This document shows positions 1 to 4,777 of a DNA stretch of 5,083 nucleotides, in pieces. Source of the DNA: Dehalococcoidia bacterium (GTDB lineage: Bacteria > Chloroflexota > Dehalococcoidia > Plut-88900); assembly GCA_012270635.1 (NCBI GenBank), contig JAAXHX010000239.1, positions 1-5,083 of the forward strand, given 5' to 3'. Under the pieces are notes generated by a model, which did no database searches, had not been told where the DNA came from, and saw only the letters and a program-made list of their open reading frames with translations. Positions within the stretch are counted from its first letter, which is position 1. Each line of letters begins with the position of its first letter. Both the position numbers and the translations under genes were made by a program.

Positions 1-557
1 TTGCGGTCTCGGATGGGGTTGGGTCGAGCGAAAACGCCCTTAAAGGAGAGCCGGTTGCGGGCGCGCTTTATCTCCGCTATGGCGTCGTCCACGTCTTCCA
101 GGACGATCATGGCCGCCCCGTAGAGCCTGCCAGGGCCCTGGGCGCAGAAGTCGTACAGCCAGTCGTTGTAGCCCCGGGATACGGCGGATGCGAAGGTCCT
201 GTCGTTGAAATCAACGGCGGCGACGGCGAGGCCGCGGGTCGGGAGGAGGACGGCCGCGGTGAGGCCCTCAACGTCCATGGCATGGACCTGGGAAAGGGCA
301 TCGAAGCCGCGGGCGATGCCCTCGGGGAGCCTCTCGGCCTGGAGCTTCTCAACCTCCCTGTGAATCTGCTCCTCCCGGTTGTCGCGCACTCCCGTGTCCC
401 GGGCGAAGCCGATGGGCTTGCCATCGACCAGGGTGTTCATGTCCATGGGGTCCTTGGTGGCGCCTACAGGGGCCCGGTCCCTGAACTCGGGGGAGATGTA
501 GTTTAGCCAGATGTCCCAAGGCTCGTGGACGTGCATGTCACTGTCGAGGACTTTCAT
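1..557 (-). CDS. Amidohydrolase 1 (Amidohydro_2 / COG2159 family), N-terminal part, cut by the left window edge
   Basis: This leftward frame is open from an ATG at 557-555 to the window edge (185 codons) and lacks its C-terminal half. It begins MKVLDSDMHVHEP; D5, H9, H11 and E12 form the HxH-type N-terminal metal motif of the amidohydrolase superfamily. Residues 94-107 (MDVEGLTAAVLLPT) and 130-150 (from GYNDWLYDF to the RLYGAAMI strand) match the early beta-strands of COG2159 proteins. That family includes zinc- or manganese-dependent cytosolic decarboxylases (ACMSD and gamma-resorcylate decarboxylase types) and hydrolases; the substrate here is unknown. The start is supported by the motif lying right at the N-terminus and by a GGTGGTG purine stretch 6 nt upstream; in-frame GTG codons 6 and 9 nt upstream are alternatives. 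It is divergent from the SRPBCC gene. Unlike amidohydrolases 2 and 3, it has a true HxH motif, so it belongs to a different branch. The remaining metal ligands lie outside the window. Confidence 0.9.
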   Translation of the reverse strand, partial: MKVLDSDMHVHEPWDIWLNYISPEFRDRAPVGATKDPMDMNTLVDGKPIGFARDTGVRDNREEQIHREVEKLQAERLPEGIARGFDALSQVHAMDVEGLTAAVLLPTRGLAVAAVDFNDRTFASAVSRGYNDWLYDFCAQGPGRLYGAAMIVLEDVDDAIAEIKRARNRLSFKGVFARPNPIRDR

Positions 558-584
558 AGCTTTCACCACCCAATCGCTGCTAGG

Positions 585-600
585 GGGCCTATTGCCGGAC
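585..600. repeat. Shared leader element, copy 1 (possible operator)
   Basis: GGGCCTAT-T-GCCGGAC on the plus strand recurs as GGGCCTAT-CA-GCCGGAC at 2148-2164. Fifteen bases are shared and only the centre differs. This copy lies 28 bp upstream of the amidohydrolase 1 start, just downstream of its candidate -10, and covers the candidate -35 of the divergent SRPBCC promoter. A bound regulator could therefore affect both directions. The short GGC/GCC inverted arms fit a protein-binding site, but that function is inferred. Confidence 0.4.
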
Positions 601-619
601 CCGAGAGCCTATGTAATAT
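592..619 (+). promoter_or_regulatory. Candidate sigma-70 promoter for the SRPBCC gene
   Basis: TTGCCG (592-597) and TAATAT (614-619) are separated by 16 nt; each matches the consensus at four of six positions. Transcription would start near 626, about 38 nt before the ATG at 664. The -35 lies inside the repeated 16-bp element at 585-600, and the -10 is shared with the opposing promoter candidate. The match is moderate and the call is inference. Confidence 0.35.
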
Positions 620-623
620 AGCA
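615..623 (-). promoter_or_regulatory. Candidate extended -10 promoter for amidohydrolase 1
   Basis: On the minus strand this reads TGC-TATATT, an extended -10 (TGn) followed by a hexamer matching TATAAT at five of six positions. No good -35 is seen at the usual distance, which extended -10 promoters can tolerate. Transcription would start near 608, giving a leader of about 50 nt before the ATG at 557. It overlaps the plus-strand -10 candidate at 614-619. This is a sequence match only. Confidence 0.45.
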
Positions 624-663
624 GGCGGAGTAAAGACCCGGAGAATTCGCCAGCGTTGGCCCT

Positions 664-1155
664 ATGACCTACCAGTATCACGAAGAGCTCCTGCTGCCTC
701 ACGCTCGGGAGCCGGTGTTCCGCTTCTTCTCCACCCCCGAGAACCTGGACCTATTGACGCCGCCATGGGTCAAATTCTCGATATTGACGCCGACTCCGAT
801 AGAGATGGGCCTCGGCGCCATTATAGATTACCGGATCAGCCTGCACCGCGTTCCCTTCAAATGGAAGAGTGAGATATCGGTGTGGAAGCCTCCCTTCGAG
901 TTCTGCGACCTCCAGGTCAAGGGTCCTTACCGCTACTGGCTCCACCGACATACCTTCGAGGAGACGCCGGAGGGAACCCTGGTAACCGACCACGTTGATT
1001 ACCGGGTGCCCTTCGGCTGGCCGGTGGAGCGCCTGTTTGTGGCGAGAGAGCTGAGGCAGATCTTCAGGCACCGACGGATGCGTCTGCTGGAAATTTTCTC
1101 GCAGGGCAACCGGCGCTCAGGACAGCCGCTTTATTCTCTGAATGACCTGCCGTAG
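664..1155 (+). CDS. SRPBCC-family ligand-binding protein (COG4276-like)
   Basis: A 163-residue protein with the START/Bet v1-like (SRPBCC) helix-grip fold. The N-terminal part (about 10-40) has the hydrophobic strand, then FFSTPENLDLLTPPW, typical of the 'F..p.NL..ltPpw' signature. Residues 66-100 contain KWKSEISVWKPPFEF and KGPYRYWLHRHTFEE, the best-conserved block of COG4276 proteins, and the C-terminal helix (about 121-145) ends in RRMRLLEIF. Such proteins bind hydrophobic ligands in a cytosolic cavity; some relatives are cyclases or dehydratases, but no activity can be assigned here. No signal peptide or membrane segment is visible. There is no clear Shine-Dalgarno site before the ATG, so translation may be weak or the leader short. 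The last 18 or so residues extend past the expected end of the fold, and the final 12 codons plus stop overlap the opposing oxidoreductase gene, which suggests a 3' extension after loss of an earlier stop. Confidence 0.85.
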   Translation: MTYQYHEELLLPHAREPVFRFFSTPENLDLLTPPWVKFSILTPTPIEMGLGAIIDYRISLHRVPFKWKSEISVWKPPFEFCDLQVKGPYRYWLHRHTFEETPEGTLVTDHVDYRVPFGWPVERLFVARELRQIFRHRRMRLLEIFSQGNRRSGQPLYSLNDLP

Positions 1156-2130
1156 CTCGTCGTCAGGGCTGTAGGGGAGGCCGAGGCTCACGCTGGAGGC
1201 CCAGCCGCCGTAGCGTTTCTCTATGAGACCCGGGAGCGCGTCGTAGGGGCCGATGACGGCGAAGGCTTCTATCATCTCGTCGGTTATCAGGGCGGCCATC
1301 TCCTTCCACCGCCCCTTCAAGGAAAGCTGATGCAGCTCCAGGGTTACGTCTCCCCAGCCATGAACGTCCATCACGGGCTTGTAGGTCCGGGTGGAGGCGT
1401 AGAAGGAGATGCGCTGGCGCAGGGCGGCGATGCGGGAATCCATGCCCTTGTCCGGGGTGTCGGCGATTATGAAACCGCCGCCGGACAGGGCCACGTCGCT
1501 AAGAGAGCGGCCAGCCTTCTCAGCTCCCTTTTCGACCTGAGGCAAGACGACGTCGGAGACGTACTTGTCGGTGCAGAAGCTGTGCAGTTGAACGCCGTCA
1601 GCCACCTCTCCCCCCATGCCCAACAGATACTTGTTCACTGCGGATATGGAGATGGGGATGCGGGGGTGGGGGATGGGGCCGGGATCGAACACGGGGATCA
1701 TCAGGCTGAAGTTGTAGAACTTGCCATGAAAATCCAGAGGCGTCCCGTTCTGCCATGTGTCCCAAATGGCTCTCAAGGAGGCGACGTACTCCTTGAGCCG
1801 GGGCCCGGGGGAGAGCCAGGGGGTGCTGAACCGCCTTTCGTTGTGACCCTTGACCTGGGTCCCGAGGCCTAGCTCGAACCTGCCGCCGGACAGGCTCTGC
1901 AGGTTCCAGGCCATGTAGGCGGTGGTCATGGGGCTTCGGGGAAAGGCGACGGCAATGGCCGTTTTGATTGCTGGGTGACGGGTATGCTCCGCCGCCAGAG
2001 TGGAGGACAGGAAGGGGTCCAGGGTAAGCTCGGGGAGGGCGAGGGCGTCGAAGCCAAGGGCTTCGGCCCGGGCGGCCTGCGCCGGGATATCCGCCAACTT
2101 GTCGGCGTCGAGATGGGCAGTTACTTTCAT
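1117..2130 (-). CDS. Luciferase-like, probably F420-dependent oxidoreductase (resembles the TIGR03617 / MSMEG_2256 family)
   Basis: A 337-residue protein of the bacterial luciferase-like TIM-barrel family, full length for the group. Residues 18-35 (QAARAEALGFDALALPE) are the first helix and second strand. IAVAFPRSPMTTA (59-71) and SGGRFELGLGTQ (81-92) form the cofactor-side signature. KGHNERRFSTPW (94-105), RLKEYVASLRAIW (111-123), DFHGKFYNF (133-141) and GEVADGVQLH (174-183) are the features that recall the MSMEG_2256 subgroup. Members use reduced F420 or FMNH2 for hydride transfer or monooxygenation; sequence alone cannot separate these. It is cytosolic, with no signal peptide. The ATG at 2130 has GGGAG (2140-2144 on the minus strand) 9 nt upstream and a perfect TATAAT 46 nt upstream. 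The 3' end overlaps the convergent SRPBCC gene by 39 bp. With an ABM protein and an SDR next door, a role in oxidative turnover of an organic substrate is likely. Confidence 0.9.
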   Translation of the reverse strand: MKVTAHLDADKLADIPAQAARAEALGFDALALPELTLDPFLSSTLAAEHTRHPAIKTAIAVAFPRSPMTTAYMAWNLQSLSGGRFELGLGTQVKGHNERRFSTPWLSPGPRLKEYVASLRAIWDTWQNGTPLDFHGKFYNFSLMIPVFDPGPIPHPRIPISISAVNKYLLGMGGEVADGVQLHSFCTDKYVSDVVLPQVEKGAEKAGRSLSDVALSGGGFIIADTPDKGMDSRIAALRQRISFYASTRTYKPVMDVHGWGDVTLELHQLSLKGRWKEMAALITDEMIEAFAVIGPYDALPGLIEKRYGGWASSVSLGLPYSPDDELRQVIQRIKRLS

Positions 2131-2147
2131 TCTTATCGACTCCCGCA

Positions 2148-2164
2148 GGGCCTATCAGCCGGAC
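2148..2164. repeat. Shared leader element, copy 2 (possible operator)
   Basis: GGGCCTAT-CA-GCCGGAC repeats the element at 585-600 with only the centre changed. It begins 18 bp upstream of the oxidoreductase start codon and lies 11 bp downstream of the TATAAT on the minus strand. It therefore sits in the first transcribed bases, in the same orientation relative to its gene as copy 1. The position fits a repressor roadblock or operator. On the minus strand it ends in GGCCC next to TGC and the GGGAG ribosome binding site, so a tiny CCC-TGC-GGG hairpin could also form. Confidence 0.4.
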
Positions 2165-2175
2165 ACTCTTCAACT

Positions 2176-2204
2176 ATTATATTGGAGATGGAGAGAAGAT
2201 TATC
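2176..2204 (-). promoter_or_regulatory. Candidate promoter for the luciferase-like oxidoreductase
   Basis: The minus strand has a perfect TATAAT at 2181-2176. The -35 region (2199-2204, GATAAT at 17 nt spacing) does not resemble TTGACA, so the promoter may depend on an activator or be weak. Transcription would start near 2169, giving a leader of about 38 nt that begins just before the repeated element at 2148-2164. Confidence 0.5.
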
Positions 2205-2245
2205 ACGTTGGGGCGGCACTGCAATCGGAGGGAGCTAGTCTCTGA

Positions 2246-2274
2246 TTGACAGAAGGGGGACTCGGGAGTAAGTT
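2246..2274 (+). promoter_or_regulatory. Candidate sigma-70 promoter for the ABM-SDR unit
   Basis: A perfect TTGACA (2246-2251) is followed after exactly 17 nt by TAAGTT (2269-2274; three of six -10 matches). Transcription would start near 2281, about 73 nt before the ABM start codon. It is divergent from the oxidoreductase promoter about 65 bp to the left. The leader has an AGGCCT palindrome at 2287-2292 and two GACTGCC copies (2306-2312, 2333-2339) of unknown meaning. Confidence 0.45.
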
Positions 2275-2353
2275 CTACGCAGAAAAAGGCCTACGACCCT
2301 AAGGGGACTGCCAGAGCGTCGGTGTGGGGTGAGACTGCCGGCGGGAAGGTGCG

Positions 2354-2689
2354 ATGCAGGCTAAGATCGTCATAGAGCGCCACGTACAGCCGGGCAGCGA
2401 GGCCCAGTCCCTGGACATCCTCGTGGAGATGAGGGCCCTGGCTACCCGGCAGACGGGATACATCTCCGGGGAGACCCTGATAGACGTGAGCGACCACTCG
2501 ACGATGATAGTGGTCAGCACCTGGCGCAGCGTCCAGGACTGGAAGCGATGGGAGGGGCACAGCGATCGCATACGTCTTGAAGACATGCTGACCCCCCTGA
2601 TGGCCTCCTCCCCCATCGTCCACATTTGCGCCGACGCCGGTGAGATGCGCGTCGAGGGAGAAGGGGCTTCAAGCCACCTGCTAGTCTGA
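2354..2689 (+). CDS. ABM-family (antibiotic biosynthesis monooxygenase) dimeric alpha/beta-barrel protein
   Basis: A 111-residue protein with the ferredoxin-like ABM fold. It has an N-terminal strand (IVIERHVQPG, 5-14), a helix (about 18-33) with LVEMRALATRQTGYISGET (23-41), and the signature hairpin MIVVSTWRSVQDWKRW (51-66) followed by SDR at 70-72. The pattern 'G..SGE...d..D.....v..W.s..dW..W..s..R' is typical of the family. ABM proteins act as homodimers in the cytosol. Some oxidise quinol or polyketide substrates without a cofactor and others degrade haem; no diagnostic active-site residues are clear here, so the substrate is unknown. The hydrophilic tail (about 95-108) lies beyond the fold. 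The ATG follows GGGAAGG (2343-2349) by 4 nt, a slightly short spacing. The SDR gene begins 62 bp downstream with no visible terminator between them, which suggests co-transcription. Confidence 0.85.
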   Translation: MQAKIVIERHVQPGSEAQSLDILVEMRALATRQTGYISGETLIDVSDHSTMIVVSTWRSVQDWKRWEGHSDRIRLEDMLTPLMASSPIVHICADAGEMRVEGEGASSHLLV

Positions 2690-2751
2690 GTACTCCGCCC
2701 CGCCAAAAAACAAACCTGACCCACTGACCTTACCCCCGGAAACATCTCTCA

Positions 2752-3501
2752 ATGACCCTCAAAGACAAGGTTGTGCTGATAACGGGCGCGAGCCGCGGGG
2801 TAGGGGAAGCGCTGGCAGCCGGGTTTGCGGGGGAAGGGTCAATGGTAGTTGCCGTGGCCCGAACCCTGGCCCCGAACACGGGGGAGTGGCAGGGGTCGCT
2901 GGATGAGACCGTCGAGCGTATAGGGGAGTCGGGGGGCAGGGCCGTTGCCATGGCGTGCGACGTGACCGTGGAAGCCGACGTCAAGTCCATGGTGGACAGG
3001 GTGCGCTCGGAAGTGGGCCCCGTGGACGTGCTGATCAACAATGCGGGGCTGTCCATCAAGGGCTCCATCGTCGATATCTCCGTCGAGGAGTTCGACCGGG
3101 TGATGGCAGTGAACTTGCGGGGCCCGTTCCTGACGTGCAAGTACATAGCCCCGATGATGATGGAGCTAGGTCGGGGGAACATCATCAACGTGACTTCCAG
3201 GCAGGCCAACTGGACTGAGGGCAACCACATAGTCTACGGGGCATCCAAGGCGGCGCTGGACCGGTTCACGCTGAACATGGCAGAGGACCTGAAGCCGTAC
3301 AATGTGGCCGTCAATGCGATGAGCCCGGGGTTGATAACCTCCTACATGACGCGCAATTGGGCCCCGGGAGAGAACCCCCGGGGCTTGGTGATAGAGCCGG
3401 CCAAAGTGGTTGTACCGGCGACGTTGTGGCTGGCCCAACAGGACGCTTCGTTTACGGGCCGAGTGCTGTTGAGGAACGATTTCGGGAAGAGCTGGCCTTA
3501 G
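2752..3501 (+). CDS. Short-chain dehydrogenase/reductase (classical SDR)
   Basis: A 249-residue protein, the usual length for a classical SDR with a single Rossmann fold. The dinucleotide motif is TGASRGVG (11-18; G12, G16, G18). D70 follows the third strand and NNAG is at 96-99. The catalytic tetrad is complete: N121, S149, Y162 and K166 (YGASK). The PG motif is at 192-193. R15 and R37 after the second strand favour NADP(H) over NAD(H), an inference from family trends. The enzyme should interconvert an alcohol and a ketone or aldehyde in the cytosol; its substrate cannot be told. The C-terminus (VLLRNDFGKSWP) replaces the more usual '..G..i.vDGG' ending, which may alter the substrate pocket or tetramer contacts. 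The ribosome binding site is weak (CCGGAAAC, about 10 nt upstream). It is probably translated from the ABM transcript, and its product may act on material oxidised by the neighbours. Confidence 0.93.
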   Translation: MTLKDKVVLITGASRGVGEALAAGFAGEGSMVVAVARTLAPNTGEWQGSLDETVERIGESGGRAVAMACDVTVEADVKSMVDRVRSEVGPVDVLINNAGLSIKGSIVDISVEEFDRVMAVNLRGPFLTCKYIAPMMMELGRGNIINVTSRQANWTEGNHIVYGASKAALDRFTLNMAEDLKPYNVAVNAMSPGLITSYMTRNWAPGENPRGLVIEPAKVVVPATLWLAQQDASFTGRVLLRNDFGKSWP

Positions 3502-3540
3502 GGGGTCGGGGCCCGGACAATCCCGCACTTGGCACCCAAT

Positions 3541-3568
3541 TTGACACTGCCTACGCGGGTAGTACAAT
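3541..3568 (+). promoter_or_regulatory. Strong sigma-70 promoter candidate for the amidohydrolase 2-3 operon
   Basis: TTGACA (3541-3546, six of six) and TACAAT (3563-3568, five of six) are separated by 16 nt, the best promoter match in the window. Transcription would start near 3575, about 90 nt before the ATG at 3665. CCCGC (3522-3526) and GCGGG (3555-3559) form an inverted repeat spanning the -35 and may be an operator, but the arms are short. Confidence 0.65.
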
Positions 3569-3585
3569 CACCCCATCTATCCAGG

Positions 3586-3635
3586 CGCCCCATCAATTCG
3601 GGCACTCCGTTCGTTCGGGTGTTTCATCCGGGGCG
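3586..3635 (+). other. Possible structured leader before amidohydrolase 2
   Basis: CGCCCC (3586-3591) can pair with GGGGCG (3630-3635). Inside that stem, CACTCCG (3603-3609) can pair with CGGGTG (3616-3621) around a TTCGTT loop, leaving one bulged T. The stem lies in the predicted 90-nt leader and ends about 18 nt before the AGGAGG. It is not followed by a T-run, so it is not an intrinsic terminator. It matches no riboswitch class I recognise; chance pairing in GC-rich DNA is quite possible. Confidence 0.2.
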
Positions 3636-3664
3636 AGAGCGTCTTTCTCAACCAGGAGGTCAAG

Positions 3665-4765
3665 ATGGCAGGGTTGCATTTTATCTCCGCCGACTCCCAC
3701 GTGCAGGAGAGCGATGAATTCAAGATGAGGGTGCCGGCCCACCTTCGGGAGCGGCTCCCCCACATGGAGATCATCGATGGGGGAGAGTACGAGATCGTGG
3801 AGGGACGAAAGCCCCGGCGATTCGACATTGCGGAGAGCCGGATCACCGAGGACGACATGGACCGTAACTTCCGCGACGATCCCGATGAGGGACGGAACAT
3901 CGAGCGGCGGCTGTCGGACCAGAGAAGGGATAGTGTGGCGGGCGAGGTCATCTACTGCAATGCGCTTCTGACGTACCTCGGGTCCCCGGACATCGAGTTC
4001 CAGATGACCGTGGCCAAGACGTACAACGACTGGGTGCACGAGATCTTCGGAGACCACCCGGACCGGTTCGCCCCTGCGGCCATCCTCCCGACGCTGGATG
4101 TTCCGGCGGCGGTGGAGGAAGCGTACCGTCTGGCCAAGATGGGCTTCAAGTTGGTGAGCAGCCCCATCGGGATCAGAAACCAGCCCTACAACCGCAAGGT
4201 CTACGAGCCACTGTGGAGTGCGCTGGAGGAGACGGGACTGGTGTTCAGCCTGCACTTCAACACGGGCACGGAGGACCACCTGCCGGAGAACGTGGGAGAG
4301 GAGGACGACGACAACGGGTTCCTGCCGTACATGATCATCAGCATGGCGGAAGGGATAGAGCCGGTGTCGCACATGCTGGCCTCGGGGGTACCAATGCGGC
4401 ACCCGGGCATGGACTTCGTGGTAGTGGAGTGCGGGGCGGGGTGGCTGGCCTGGGTCCTGTACGCCCTGGACGAGCAGTACCAGCGCAAGCACATGTGGAT
4501 CGAACCCAAGCTGGCGTTGAATCCCAGCGATTATTTCAAGCGGCAGGGCCATGCGACCTTCGGGGACGACCCGGTGGCCCTGGCCACCTTGGACTACATC
4601 GGGGAGTCGGCGCTGCTGTGGGGTAGCGACTACCCCCACGACGAGGGCACCTTCCCCCATTCGAAAGAGGTCATCGACCGGATTTTTGAGGGGTACTCCG
4701 AGGACATCAAGCGCAAGGTAGTGTTCCAGAACGCCGCGGACCTGTACCGGTTCCCGGGCAGCTAG
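3665..4765 (+). CDS. Amidohydrolase 2 (Amidohydro_2 / COG2159 family, HxxE-type metal motif)
   Basis: A complete 366-residue metal-dependent amidohydrolase with a TIM barrel. The N-terminal motif is ISADSHVQE (7-15): H12 is kept, but the second His of HxH is replaced by Q14, with E15 following. Further candidate metal or catalytic residues are H197 in SLHFNTG, E255 in VVVECGAGW (251-260) and D322 in LLWGSDYPHDEG (317-328), near the end as expected for the family. NDWVHEIFGDHPDRF (121-135) and the AAILPTLD strand (138-145) are also typical. An acidic insert (about 203-216) follows H197. Members include ACMSD-like decarboxylases and hydrolases acting in the cytosol; the reaction here is unknown. 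The start is set by AGGAGG (3654-3659) 5 nt before the ATG. Amidohydrolase 3 starts 12 bp after the stop, so the two form an operon under the promoter at 3541-3568. No frameshift or truncation is seen. Confidence 0.93.
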   Translation: MAGLHFISADSHVQESDEFKMRVPAHLRERLPHMEIIDGGEYEIVEGRKPRRFDIAESRITEDDMDRNFRDDPDEGRNIERRLSDQRRDSVAGEVIYCNALLTYLGSPDIEFQMTVAKTYNDWVHEIFGDHPDRFAPAAILPTLDVPAAVEEAYRLAKMGFKLVSSPIGIRNQPYNRKVYEPLWSALEETGLVFSLHFNTGTEDHLPENVGEEDDDNGFLPYMIISMAEGIEPVSHMLASGVPMRHPGMDFVVVECGAGWLAWVLYALDEQYQRKHMWIEPKLALNPSDYFKRQGHATFGDDPVALATLDYIGESALLWGSDYPHDEGTFPHSKEVIDRIFEGYSEDIKRKVVFQNAADLYRFPGS

Positions 4766-4769
4766 GAGG
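4764..4769 (+). promoter_or_regulatory. Ribosome binding site fixing the GTG start of amidohydrolase 3
   Basis: AGGAGG overlaps the last two bases of the amidohydrolase 2 stop codon (TAG, 4763-4765) and sits 8 nt before the GTG at 4778. An in-frame GTG at 4769-4771 overlaps the site itself and is excluded. The close stop/SD arrangement suggests coupled translation. The context (AGGAGGT, GGTCAAG, then GTG) resembles that of amidohydrolase 2 (AGGAGGTCAAG, then ATG). Confidence 0.8.
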
Positions 4770-4777
4770 TGGTCAAG

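Noticed and set aside
587..612. GCCTAT repeated 20 bp apart (587-592, 607-612)
   Set aside because: The two-turn spacing would suit an activator, but six bases is too little, and the first copy is already part of the longer shared element.
525..872. Plus-strand open frame of 115 codons beginning in the amidohydrolase 1 gene
   Set aside because: It crosses the divergent promoter region and then runs out of frame through the SRPBCC gene; no domain or ribosome binding site supports it.
1330..1872. Plus-strand open frame of 180 codons
   Set aside because: It lies wholly antisense to the luciferase-like oxidoreductase gene and its Gly/His-rich translation matches no family I recognise.
2306..2339. 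Direct repeat GACTGCC (2306-2312 and 2333-2339) in the ABM leader
   Set aside because: Seven-base repeats are expected by chance in GC-rich DNA, and no similar sites stand before the other genes.
2730..3230. Minus-strand open frame of 166 codons
   Set aside because: Antisense to the SDR, whose motifs are all intact; Ser/Thr-rich composition is a shadow effect.
3502..3540. GC-rich stretch after the SDR stop (TCGGGGCCCGGA) considered as a terminator
   Set aside because: The inverted arms are very short and overlapping, and no T-run follows, so it is not a convincing intrinsic terminator.
3593..4660. Long open frame (355 codons) on the minus strand opposite amidohydrolase 2
   Set aside because: It mirrors a well-supported plus-strand amidohydrolase, has an Arg/His/Val-rich composition typical of GC-rich antisense frames, and shows no recognisable domain.
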